DNA of 64,000 bases from the NCBI RefSeq assembly GCF_030815405.1, contig NZ_JAUSWX010000001.1, positions 4,092,001 through 4,156,000 on the forward strand, written 5' to 3'. Positions 36,023 through 44,015 of this stretch are shown here, one piece after another. Under the pieces are notes generated by a model. It had not been told where the DNA came from. It was given only the letters and a program-made list of their open reading frames with translations, and did not search any database. The position numbers and the translations under genes were made by a program. The number at the start of each line of letters is the position of its first letter. The first letter of the stretch is position 1. The DNA comes from Agromyces albus. GTDB lineage: Bacteria; Actinomycetota; Actinomycetes; Actinomycetales; Microbacteriaceae.

Positions 36023-36474
36023 CAGTCTTCCGTCCCGGTACCCGGTGGTTGAGTAGCGCCGGGCCAAGCCCGACGCGTATCGAAACCACCAGTCTGCCCA
36101 TCGCCCGCCACCTCTGCGAGGGCGACCACCTCGTGCCCGGCCGCATCGACCACATCCCGATGAAGGTGCCCGGTCGCCTGACCCGGCACCTCCTGTTCGA
36201 GGAAGAAGCCGGAGAACGTGCCGTCGACGGCGAGGATATCGTGGCTCGTGCCCGCGGGCACGAGCACGATGTCGCCCGGGCCCACTTCTCGCTCAGCGCC
36301 CTCGACGAGGATCCATGCGCGGCCCCTCGCGATGAACCAGACCTCGTCGCCCTCGTGATGGTGGCGATCGAAGCGATCTCCGGCCCGGACCGCGATTCGT
36401 CCCGCTCCGGCGATCGAACACCCCTCGGGGCGGGTCTCAGGGTTGAGCCAGTGACCCGGTGCGTAGATCGGCAT
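36022..36474 (-). CDS. cupin-domain protein with a repeat-derived C-terminal tail
   Basis: This single-domain cupin of 150 residues has the first metal motif HHHEGDEVW near residues 38-46 and the second motif PAGTSHDIL near residue 73. GGGAGAA precedes the ATG. It may be a sugar-lyxose-isomerase-like or sensor cupin; its function is unassigned. Its last 20 or so codons read through the palindromic repeat at 36044-36090, so the C-terminus (TRRAWPGATQPPG) is not a conserved part of the fold. It is the first gene of the minus-strand operon that ends at 32626. Confidence 0.82.
   Translation of the reverse strand: MPIYAPGHWLNPETRPEGCSIAGAGRIAVRAGDRFDRHHHEGDEVWFIARGRAWILVEGAEREVGPGDIVLVPAGTSHDILAVDGTFSGFFLEQEVPGQATGHLHRDVVDAAGHEVVALAEVAGDGQTGGFDTRRAWPGATQPPGTGTED
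36044..36090. repeat. palindromic repeat, copy 2, inside the cupin gene 3' end
   Basis: GGTGGTT at 36044-36050 and AACCACC at 36084-36090 are perfect complements. GAGTAGCG and CGTATCGA lie inside, around a GGGCCAAGCCC centre. It matches the copy at 13121 in layout. It is translated as part of the cupin frame. Confidence 0.7.
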
Positions 36475-36520
36475 CGATTCTCCCTCGCGGCGACCGGCGC
36501 CTGCTTGCCGGCCGTGAGTG

Positions 36521-36550
36521 ATGCTACTGCATCTTGAAACGTCTCAACAA
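36521..36550 (-). promoter_or_regulatory. promoter of the cupin operon with an operator in its spacer
   Basis: On the minus strand TTGTTG and TAGCAT are 18 bases apart. The 14-base operator TTGAAACGTCTCAA at 36534-36547 fills the spacer, so a bound repressor would exclude RNA polymerase. The site is identical to that at 29291. Confidence 0.65.
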
Positions 36551-36578
36551 GTTTTACCCCAGTGGTGGCGCATTCATG

Positions 36579-36601
36579 TAGCATCCGTTTGAAACGTGTC
36601 A
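36579..36601 (+). promoter_or_regulatory. -10 element and LacI-type operator of the second GH78 gene
   Basis: TAGCAT at 36579-36584 is followed after four bases by TTGAAACGTGTCA (36589-36601). This repeats the TAGCAT-operator arrangement at 29280-29304. No convincing -35 box was found. Confidence 0.5.
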
Positions 36602-36624
36602 GGATCAAGTGACGAGGTACTCCA

Positions 36625-39228
36625 ATGATGGCTACTCCGGCACCGCCGACGATCGAGCACCACCGCTCGCCGATCGGCATCGGGGAACCGACTCCGCGAT
36701 TGTCGTGGAAGGTGTCGGGCGAGCCGGGCTGGCGCCAGGCCGCTGCCGAGCTCGAGATCGTGCGCCGCGGCGGCGTGCGCCGTTGGGTCATCGAGACCGA
36801 ACAGCAGGTGCTCGTCGACTGGCCCGACGAGCCGCTCCGCTCGCGAGAGCACGCGATCGTGCGGGTGCGCGTCCGCGGTGACGGCGCGAGCTGGGGCGCC
36901 TGGAGTGACCCGAGCGACCTCGAGGCTGGCCTGCTCGAGCCCGACGACTGGGCCGCGGTGCCCGTCGGCGGCGCCTGGCCAGAGGACCCCGACTCCGACG
37001 ACCGAAGGCCCGCGCTCGTGCGCCGGGAGTTCGAGGTCGGCGACGACCTCGTCTCAGCTCGGCTGTACGCGACCGCGCACGGGCTCTACGAGGCCGAGAT
37101 CAACGGGCGCAGGGTGGGCGATGATGCGCTCGCACCCGGCTGGACCGTCTACCCGCGCCGGCTCCGGTACTACACCTACGACGTGACCGAGCTGCTCGCA
37201 CCCGCTCAGCGCAACGCGATCGGCGCGTGGCTCGGCGACGGCTGGTACCGGGGAAGACTCGGCTGGCGCGGCGGCTTCCGGAACATCTTCGGCTTCGACC
37301 AGTCGTTCCTCGCGCAGCTCGAGCTCACGTACGCCGACGGTCGTCGGGAGGTCATCGCGACGGATGCCGCGTGGCGCGCGAGCGTCGGGCCGATCCTGCG
37401 AGCCGGCAACTACGACGGCGAGGAGTATGACGCCCGGCTCGAGCAGCCCGGCTGGTCGTCTCCCGGCTTCGACGACGCCGCGTGGTCCGCAGTGGCGACA
37501 CGGAAGCGAGACCGCGCCTCGCTCGTCGCACCGCAGGGCCCGCCTGTGCGCTGCACCGAGGTGATCGCCCCCGTGGAGGTGCTCACGTCGCCGACCGGCA
37601 AGCGGATCATCGACTTCGGCCAGAACCTCGTGGGCCGCGTGCGCATCCGCGTCTCGGGCGAGGCCGGCGATCGTGTCACGATCCGCACAGCGGAAGTACT
37701 CCAGCACGGCGAGCTCTACACTCGCCCGCTGCGCGAGGCGAAGTCGACCGACCACTACGTCCTCGCCGGCCGCGCGATCGAGGAGTGGGAGCCGCGGTTC
37801 ACCTTCCACGGATTCCGGTACGCCGAAGTCGAGGGCTGGCCAGGCGACCTCGACGTCGCCGCGGCCCGCGGCGATCTCGTGGCGGCGGTCTATCACACCG
37901 ACCTCGAGCGCACCGGCTGGTTCGAGAGCTCCGATCCTGAGCTCAACCGGTTGCACGAGAACGTCGTCTGGAGCATGCGCGGCAACTTCGTCGACATCCC
38001 CACCGATTGCCCGCAGCGGGACGAGCGGGTCGGCTGGACCGGCGACCTGCAGGTGTTCGCCCCGACAGCGTCGTTCCTCTACGACGTGAGCGGCATGCTC
38101 GCCGGCTGGCTGACGGATGTCGCGGTCGAGCAGCTCCCCGACGGCACGATCCCGTGGTACGTGCCGGTGATCCCCGCGCACCACATGTGGACGCCGATCC
38201 GTCCGGGCGCAGCTTGGGGAGACGTGGCGACGTTCACGCCGTGGACGCTCTTCGAGCGGTTCGGCGACGTGGGCATCCTTCGCGCGCAGTACGACAGCGC
38301 ACGACGATGGGTCGACCTGCAGGCGCGACTGGCGGGTCCCGACCGGTTGTGGGACCACGGCTTCCAGCTCGGCGACTGGCTCGACCCCGACGCTCCTCCG
38401 CAGGACCCGGCCGACGGCAAGACCGACCGCTATCTCGTCGCGACGGCCTACTTCGCGGCATCCGCTCGGTTCGTCGCGCGGATGGCGCACGTGCTCGGTC
38501 ATGCCGGCGACGCGACGAGGTACGCCCGGTTGGCCGACGAGGTTCGCACGGCGTTCGTCTCGGCCTACGTCGGCGACGACGGCATCATGACGAGCGATGC
38601 CCAGACGGCGTACGCGCTCGCGCTGGCATTCGACCTCCTGCCCGAACTGGTGCGCCAGCCCGCGGGGGAGCGGCTCGCCGAGCTCGTCGCCGAGTCGGGC
38701 AATCGCATCTCGACCGGCTTCGTCGGCACGCCGCTCGTGGCCGATGCGCTCTCGATCACGGGACACACCGACGTCGCCTACGACCTGCTGATGGAGCGGA
38801 GCTGTCCGTCGTGGCTCTATGCCGTGGCGCACGGGGCGACGACGATCTGGGAGCGTTGGGACAGCATGCTTCCCGATGGCACGGTGCACTCGGGCACCAT
38901 GACGTCGTTCAACCACTACGCACTCGGCGCGGTGGCCGACTGGATGCACCGGACGGTCGCCGGCATCGCCCCCGACGCACCTGGGTACCGGCGCATCCGG
39001 TTCGCTCCGCGCCCGGGCGGCGGGCTCACTTGGGCCAGGGCCGAGCACGAGACGCCATACGGTCGCGCTGCGATCTCCTGGCGGATCGAGGCAGATCGGC
39101 TCGAGGTCGAGATGACGGTGCCGCTGGGCGCGACGGCCGTGCTCGACCTCGCCGGCGAGGGGGAGCGAGAGCTCGGGCCCGGCGTCCATCGTCAGGTCGC
39201 GGAATTCGCCGCCGTGTCGGTGCCCTGA
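36625..39228 (+). CDS. alpha-L-rhamnosidase, GH78
   Basis: This enzyme of 867 residues hydrolyses terminal alpha-L-rhamnosides. Domain order is an N-terminal Ig-like domain, Bac_rhamnosid_N (GLYEAEINGRRVGDD), the concanavalin-like domain (FGQNLVGRVRI) and the (alpha/alpha)6 catalytic barrel. The GH78 motif PTDCPQRDER lies at residues 459-468 with WERWDSM near residue 750. A C-terminal beta domain follows. There is no signal peptide. Two adjacent ATG codons follow GAGGTAC; the first is used. It is divergent from the cupin operon and shares its operators, so it works in that pathway. Length and domains match intact GH78 enzymes. Confidence 0.93.
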   Translation: MMATPAPPTIEHHRSPIGIGEPTPRLSWKVSGEPGWRQAAAELEIVRRGGVRRWVIETEQQVLVDWPDEPLRSREHAIVRVRVRGDGASWGAWSDPSDLEAGLLEPDDWAAVPVGGAWPEDPDSDDRRPALVRREFEVGDDLVSARLYATAHGLYEAEINGRRVGDDALAPGWTVYPRRLRYYTYDVTELLAPAQRNAIGAWLGDGWYRGRLGWRGGFRNIFGFDQSFLAQLELTYADGRREVIATDAAWRASVGPILRAGNYDGEEYDARLEQPGWSSPGFDDAAWSAVATRKRDRASLVAPQGPPVRCTEVIAPVEVLTSPTGKRIIDFGQNLVGRVRIRVSGEAGDRVTIRTAEVLQHGELYTRPLREAKSTDHYVLAGRAIEEWEPRFTFHGFRYAEVEGWPGDLDVAAARGDLVAAVYHTDLERTGWFESSDPELNRLHENVVWSMRGNFVDIPTDCPQRDERVGWTGDLQVFAPTASFLYDVSGMLAGWLTDVAVEQLPDGTIPWYVPVIPAHHMWTPIRPGAAWGDVATFTPWTLFERFGDVGILRAQYDSARRWVDLQARLAGPDRLWDHGFQLGDWLDPDAPPQDPADGKTDRYLVATAYFAASARFVARMAHVLGHAGDATRYARLADEVRTAFVSAYVGDDGIMTSDAQTAYALALAFDLLPELVRQPAGERLAELVAESGNRISTGFVGTPLVADALSITGHTDVAYDLLMERSCPSWLYAVAHGATTIWERWDSMLPDGTVHSGTMTSFNHYALGAVADWMHRTVAGIAPDAPGYRRIRFAPRPGGGLTWARAEHETPYGRAAISWRIEADRLEVEMTVPLGATAVLDLAGEGERELGPGVHRQVAEFAAVSVP

Positions 39229-39273
39229 GAAGTCGCGCGAGGCACATCGGGGCAGTACTCTCGACGGCAGCGA

Positions 39274-39287
39274 CTGAATCGTTTCGG
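39274..39287. promoter_or_regulatory. LacI-type operator upstream of LacI gene
   Basis: CTGAATCGTTTCGG is a degenerate CG-centred site 61 bases ahead of the LacI gene at 39349. It resembles the rhamnose site at 20633 and suggests autoregulation or cross-control by the rhamnose regulator. Confidence 0.4.
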
Positions 39288-39348
39288 CGAGGGCCGAACG
39301 CGATCGGTATCGGTATCGGTGGGAGATGGCCCCGGCGAAGGAGGCGGA

Positions 39349-40356
39349 GTGGTAGTCAGCGTGCGGGATGTCGCTGCTGCGGCATCCGTCTCCGTGGGCA
39401 CGGTCTCGAATGTGCTGAACCGGCCCGAGAAGGTCTCGCCCGAGACCGTCGAGCGCGTGCGCGCTGCGATCGCGGAGCTCGGCTTCGTGCGCAACGACGC
39501 CGCTCGCCAGTTGCGGGCCGGGCGCAGCAGCTCGATCGGCCTCATCGTGCTCGATGTGCGCAACCCGTTCTTCACGGATGTCGCCCGCGGCGCCGAGGAT
39601 CGCGCGGCCGAAGACGGCATGACGCTCCTGCTCGGCAACAGTGACGAGAACCCCGATCGTGAGGGCGCCTACCTCGACCTCTTCGAGCAGCAGCGCGTGC
39701 ACGGCGTGCTCATCTCGCCGCTCACCGACGACCTGCCGCGGCTCGAGCGGTTGCGGAAGCGCGGCACTCCCGTCGTGCTCGTCGACCGCGAGTCGGCCGA
39801 TCGGAGCTACTCGTCGGTCGCGGTCGACGACGTCGTCGGCGGCGAGCTCGCGGTGCGCCACCTCGCCGACATCGGACGGCGTCGTGTCGCGTTCGTGGGT
39901 GGCCCGTCGAGCATCCGGCAGGTGGTCGACCGGCTCGAAGGTGCGCGTCGTGCCGTCGAGGCGACCCCCGGGATGTCGCTCGAAGTCATCGAGACCGATT
40001 CGCTCTCCGTGCTGCAGGGCCGCGCGGCGGGCGAGCAGATCCGCGAGCGGCCGGTCTCCGAGCGTCCCGATGCGATCTTCGCGGCGAACGACCTGCTCGC
40101 CATGGGCGTGCTCCAGGCCCTCAAGATGCTCGGCACCGTCGAGGTGCCGGGCGACATCGCGCTCATCGGCTACGACGACATCGACTTCGCCTCGGCAGCG
40201 GTCGTGCCGCTCTCCTCGATTCGGCAGCCGGCCTCGCTCATCGGCTACACCGCCGTCGACCTCCTGCTCAAGGAGGCGGCTGCAGGCAGCGAGTTCACCC
40301 CGGAGCAGGTGACGTTCCAGCCCGAACTCGTGGTTCGCGAGTCGACGCGCGCCTGA
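39349..40356 (+). CDS. LacI-family transcriptional regulator
   Basis: This intact repressor of 335 residues has helix-turn-helix VAAAASVSVGTVSNVLNRP and a sugar-sensing C-terminal domain ending LVVREST. AAGGAGG lies five bases before the GTG chosen; longer frames to 39319 are unsupported. It follows the GH78 gene in the same direction. It is closely similar to the rhamnose regulator at 20688 and to the frameshifted one at 27683. It is the best remaining candidate for the AAACGTTT-type operators at 29072, 29291, 36534 and 36589. Confidence 0.9.
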   Translation: MVVSVRDVAAAASVSVGTVSNVLNRPEKVSPETVERVRAAIAELGFVRNDAARQLRAGRSSSIGLIVLDVRNPFFTDVARGAEDRAAEDGMTLLLGNSDENPDREGAYLDLFEQQRVHGVLISPLTDDLPRLERLRKRGTPVVLVDRESADRSYSSVAVDDVVGGELAVRHLADIGRRRVAFVGGPSSIRQVVDRLEGARRAVEATPGMSLEVIETDSLSVLQGRAAGEQIRERPVSERPDAIFAANDLLAMGVLQALKMLGTVEVPGDIALIGYDDIDFASAAVVPLSSIRQPASLIGYTAVDLLLKEAAAGSEFTPEQVTFQPELVVRESTRA

Positions 40357-40397
40357 GGGACCGTCGCCGAGGCGGTAACGTGACCGATGAACCGGCG

Positions 40398-40405
40398 AAC
40401 CGGTT
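40398..40405. promoter_or_regulatory. AACCGGTT half of a probable GntR operator
   Basis: The AACCGGTT core, inside GAACCGGTTATCAAGG, recurs at 43928 in the GntR-MFS divergent region. It lies 30 bases upstream of the SDR gene, suggesting that both arms of the apiose locus answer to the same regulator. Confidence 0.5.
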
Positions 40406-40435
40406 ATCAAGGATGATTCGTTGAAGGGGCCCGAT

Positions 40436-41242
40436 ATGACCGACCGCCTGACCGGAAAGACCGCACTCGTCACGGGCGCAGCCTCGGGAATCGGGCGGCA
40501 GGTCGCGCTGCGATTCCTGGGCGAGGGCGCGCGCGTCGTGTTCGCCGACCGCGATGAAGCGGCGCTCGCCACGGTCGTGGCCGGGCTCGGCGAGGGAGCC
40601 GACGGAGGCGGGGCGGCCGGGGGAGCCGGGGCGGCCCGGGGCGTCGTCATGGACATCTCCGACGAGGCATCCGTCGAGGCGGCGATGGCATTGCTCGCGG
40701 CCGACGGCTGGAGCCCGAACGTCGTCGTCGCGAACGCCGGCGTGCAGTTGTTCGGCCACGATGCCAAAGCCGGCGACCTCGACCTCGAGGTCTGGCGCCG
40801 CACGATCGACGTCAACCTCACGGGAACCTTCCTCACCGTGAAGCACGCGGTGCGGGCGATGCTCGCGCGCGACGGCGGTGGAGGCGGCGGCTCGATCATC
40901 CTCACCGGCAGTCCCACCGGGGTGCGCGGGGAGGGCGACGTCTTCACCGCCTACAGCACGTCGAAGGCCGGCATCCACGGGCTCGGGCGCACCGTCGCCG
41001 CGGCCTACGCGCGCGACGGCATCCGCGTCAACACCGTCATCCCCGCGTACACCGAGACGCCGCTCGTCTCCACGCTCACGGGCGATGACGACGCGCGCAC
41101 GGCGATCGTCAGTCGCATCCCGATGGGCCGCGCGGGCTCGGCGGCCGATGTCGAGGGCATCATGGTCTACCTCGCGAGCGACGAGAGCGCGTTCGCGACG
41201 GGCGCCGCGTTCGCCGTCGACGGCGGGATGTCGAGCCTGTGA
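40436..41242 (+). CDS. SDR-family dehydrogenase (candidate D-apiose 1-dehydrogenase)
   Basis: This classical SDR of 268 residues has the cofactor motif TGAASGIGR (residues 14-22), the NAG segment, a catalytic Ser in ILTGSPTG and the YSTSK Tyr/Lys near residue 180. A Gly/Ala-rich low-complexity insert occurs near residue 60. GAAGGGG precedes the ATG; a TTG five codons upstream is less likely. Its stop overlaps the apionolactonase start (GTGA). A sugar 1-dehydrogenase feeding a lactone to a lactonase is the natural reading, so oxidation of D-apiose to D-apionolactone is proposed. Described apiose dehydrogenases are of the Gfo/Idh type, so this would be a different family (inference). Confidence 0.75.
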   Translation: MTDRLTGKTALVTGAASGIGRQVALRFLGEGARVVFADRDEAALATVVAGLGEGADGGGAAGGAGAARGVVMDISDEASVEAAMALLAADGWSPNVVVANAGVQLFGHDAKAGDLDLEVWRRTIDVNLTGTFLTVKHAVRAMLARDGGGGGGSIILTGSPTGVRGEGDVFTAYSTSKAGIHGLGRTVAAAYARDGIRVNTVIPAYTETPLVSTLTGDDDARTAIVSRIPMGRAGSAADVEGIMVYLASDESAFATGAAFAVDGGMSSL

Positions 41243-43086
41243 CCCGCGAGAGCTGGGCCGCGCGCGAGCGGGCCTGGGGTGACCACGAACCCGAGCCCAT
41301 GCCGTTCACCGTCGGCCCATGGCGGTTCGAACTCCGGGGAGACGAACTCGCCGACCTGACCTTCGACGGCACACCCGTCGTGCGCAGCGTGCGCGCCGTC
41401 GCGCGCGACCGGGACTGGGCCACCGTGCCGGCCAGTGTCGAGTCGGTCGGCGAGCGTGACGACGGCCTCGATCTCAAGTTCGCGCTCCGTGGCCTGGGAG
41501 CCGATATCGCGGCTGCGATCGTGGTTCGCGCCGACGACGCCCGTTTCGCGGTGCGGCTCGTGGCGACGTCTCGCGTCGAGTTCCTGAGCAACCGGTTCGG
41601 CCTCATCGTGCTCCATCCGCCCGTCGTGGCGGGCGCGGACCTGACGATCGCCACGGCGAGCGGCGGCATCCGCAACACCGCCTTTCCTGTGGAGGTCGCG
41701 CCGCATCAGCCGGCCATGGACATCCGTTCGCTCGCGTGGACCCACGACGGCGTCGTGACGACGGCGACGTTCGCGGGCGACGTGTTCGAGATGGAGGACC
41801 AGCGCAACTGGACCGACGCCTCGTTCAAAACGTACAGCACGCCCCTCGCACGCCCGTTCCCCGTCGCGATCCCGGCGGGTGCCGTGATCGAGCAGTCGGT
41901 CGAGTTCGAGTCGACGCGAGTGGAGCAGCGCCGGGTGACGGATGCCGCGACGGGCGCCGATCGGATCATCGAGTTCGACGAGACCGACCACCGCGTGCCC
42001 ACCCTGACTCTGGGCGCCTCTACCGTGCCCGACGCCGCGTTCTCGGCAAACGGCCTGCCCGCCGGCGTCGCCGGGCTCCTCGTCGAGCTCGACACCCGGT
42101 CGCCGTCGTGGCGCGCGGCGCTCGATCGCGCTGCCGTGGAGGCGGGCGGGCTGCCGCTCGACGTGCGCATCACAGCCGACGACCCGGCCTCCGTGCACGA
42201 AGCGGTCGTCGTCGCCGCGGCATCCGGCGCCGTCTCCCGCATCGGCGTCTTCGGCGGTCGCGGGCACGTCACCGAGCCCGAACTGTGGGATGCCCTCACG
42301 GATGCCGCGCGCACGAGCCTGCCCGAAGCCGAACTCATCGGCGGCGCGCGTTCGCACTTCACGGAACTCAACCGGCAGCATCACGAGCTGCCGGCGGACC
42401 TCCAGGGCATCACGTTCGCGATGACGCCGCAGATGCACGCGACGGAGCGCGCCCAGCTCGTCGAGTCCGTGGCGATGCAGGCGACGGTCGTGCGAGATGC
42501 GGTGCGGATCGCCGATGGGCGACCGTTGCACGTGGGGCCGATCACGTTGCGATCGCGCTTCAACGCGGTGGCGACGAGCGGAGGCGGAGCCCGCCTCGCG
42601 ACGGCTGCGGCGCTCGCCGAGGGCTATGGCGCCGAGGTCGTCGAGGGTGCGACGGACCCCCGCCAGGCATCCGTCGCGCTGGAGGCCTGGACGGTCGCGA
42701 GCTTCGCGGCGATCTGCGCGGGCGCCGTCGCCGGCGCCGGCGCAGGAACCGCTACCGACACCGGCAACAGCACAGGCTTGGTCGCGAGCGTCGACTACTT
42801 CGAGTCGGTCGGGCCCCGAGGCATCCGCGACGCAGCCGGCCCGTTCCCCGTGGCGCGCGCGATCGAGGAGATCGCCTCGATCGCCGGCACCAGGTTGCTC
42901 ACGCCGCGGGGCGCAACGCCCGACGGCATCTGGATCGTCGGCGGAGCGCGGCCCGACGGCTCATGGCGCGTGCTCGTGGCGAGCCTCGCCGACCGGACCG
43001 TTGCGCTCCGCATTCCCCACGGCGGACGTGAACGCCACCTCATCGTGGCCCCCTTCGAGGTCGCGGTGCTCGACTCGCAGGGCTGA
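41239..43086 (+). CDS. apnL: probable D-apionolactonase
   Basis: This protein of 615 residues, in length and overall style, matches the large D-apionate lactonases described with apionate pathways, which open D-apionolactone to D-apionate. Recognisable features are an N-terminal beta-rich half (PMPFTVGPWRFELRGDELADL) and a C-terminal half with GGARSHFTELNRQ and VGPITLRSRFN. No signal peptide is seen. The GTG start overlaps the dehydrogenase stop. The assignment rests on resemblance plus the five other matching pathway genes nearby; catalytic residues were not identified. Confidence 0.72.
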   Translation: MTRESWAARERAWGDHEPEPMPFTVGPWRFELRGDELADLTFDGTPVVRSVRAVARDRDWATVPASVESVGERDDGLDLKFALRGLGADIAAAIVVRADDARFAVRLVATSRVEFLSNRFGLIVLHPPVVAGADLTIATASGGIRNTAFPVEVAPHQPAMDIRSLAWTHDGVVTTATFAGDVFEMEDQRNWTDASFKTYSTPLARPFPVAIPAGAVIEQSVEFESTRVEQRRVTDAATGADRIIEFDETDHRVPTLTLGASTVPDAAFSANGLPAGVAGLLVELDTRSPSWRAALDRAAVEAGGLPLDVRITADDPASVHEAVVVAAASGAVSRIGVFGGRGHVTEPELWDALTDAARTSLPEAELIGGARSHFTELNRQHHELPADLQGITFAMTPQMHATERAQLVESVAMQATVVRDAVRIADGRPLHVGPITLRSRFNAVATSGGGARLATAAALAEGYGAEVVEGATDPRQASVALEAWTVASFAAICAGAVAGAGAGTATDTGNSTGLVASVDYFESVGPRGIRDAAGPFPVARAIEEIASIAGTRLLTPRGATPDGIWIVGGARPDGSWRVLVASLADRTVALRIPHGGRERHLIVAPFEVAVLDSQG

Positions 43087-43108
43087 TCGCCTCGCAGGGC
43101 TGATCGAC

Positions 43109-43873
43109 TCAGGCGGTCTCCGCGGCGTCGCTCTCGTGGGCGGCCGCGAGTCGCGCCGAAGCCGTCGCCATGTGCGCCGCCATCGCCGAGGCGGCCGCGT
43201 CGGCGTCGCGGGCGGCAAGGGCGCGATAGACCGCCTCGTGCTCCTCTAGGGCGGTGCGAGCCTTGGCTTCGTCTTGCACGGCGCGATCGACCCAGACGCG
43301 CAGGAGCGAGCGCACGATCTGCAGCAGGTCGAGGAGCACCGAGTTGTCGGCGCTCGTCGCGAGTTCGTGGTGGAAGGCGAGATCAGCCTTCACGAAGGAC
43401 TTCAGGTCGTCGTCGACCGAGGCGCGCATGCGGTCGAGGTGCCGCGCGAGGGCGGTGAGCTGTTCGTCGGTCAGCCGGTCGGCCGCGAGGCGCGCGACGT
43501 AGATCTCGAGGCCCGAGCGCAGCTCGAGCAGCTCGGTCGTGCTGCGCTGGCCGATGAGCACGCCCCAGCTGAGGCTCTGGGGGAGGAGCTCGCTCACCGT
43601 GCCGCGGAGGTAAGTGCCCGAGCCGGGGCGCACGTCGACGATGCCGAGGATCTCGAGCGCCGCGAGCGCCTCTCGCACGGCTGAGCGACCCACCTCGAGG
43701 CGCGCTGCGAGCTGGCGCTCGGGCGGCAACCTGGTGCCTGGCGGGATCGAGCCGCTCGTGAAGAGATCGAGGAGCTGCGTGGCAACCACCGAGACCGCTG
43801 AACCCGACGGAAGCGCGCCGAGCGCGGCGGCGATCTCAGCCGAACTGTCGTCGCGGAATGCGGGCATACGCAT
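43109..43873 (-). CDS. GntR/FadR-family regulator of the apiose locus
   Basis: This repressor of 254 residues has an N-terminal winged helix (PPGTRLPPERQLAARLEVGRSAVREALAALE, with VRPGSGTYL) and a C-terminal all-helical FCD ligand domain (FVKADLAFHHELATSADN). Two in-frame ATGs exist at 43873 and 43867; neither has a strong ribosome site. It is divergent from the MFS gene and lies between the two arms of the apiose locus. FadR-type regulators usually sense an acidic intermediate, so apionate or a derived acid is a likely effector. Confidence 0.88.
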   Translation of the reverse strand: MRMPAFRDDSSAEIAAALGALPSGSAVSVVATQLLDLFTSGSIPPGTRLPPERQLAARLEVGRSAVREALAALEILGIVDVRPGSGTYLRGTVSELLPQSLSWGVLIGQRSTTELLELRSGLEIYVARLAADRLTDEQLTALARHLDRMRASVDDDLKSFVKADLAFHHELATSADNSVLLDLLQIVRSLLRVWVDRAVQDEAKARTALEEHEAVYRALAARDADAAASAMAAHMATASARLAAAHESDAAETA

Positions 43874-43915
43874 AAACCTACCAACCGGAACCTGCGGTAG
43901 AACGTGACGCGCGGC

Positions 43916-43944
43916 TTGCAATTGGTCAACCGGTTTGCCAATAT
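43916..43944 (+). promoter_or_regulatory. promoter with GntR palindrome in the spacer
   Basis: TTGCAA (43916-43921) and CAATAT (43939-43944) are 17 bases apart. A palindrome at 43921-43942 fills the spacer: outer arms ATTGG/CCAAT and core AACCGGTT, with only two unpaired positions per arm. A related AACCGGAA lies at 43881-43888 near the GntR start. This is a strong operator candidate for divergent control. Confidence 0.65.
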
Positions 43945-44015
43945 GGTGAGCCGGGCCCGACGTAGCAAGGGGCGATCGTCGGGCCCGGACCAGAGTCGGA
44001 CAGACAGGAGTCAGA

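Noticed and set aside
39302..39321. CGGTAT repeated three times upstream of a LacI gene
   Set aside because: Too short for a CRISPR or functional repeat; recorded as a minor tandem repeat only.
37054..40947. 1297-residue open frame on the minus strand
   Set aside because: It runs antisense across the GH78, LacI and SDR genes and has no domain features.
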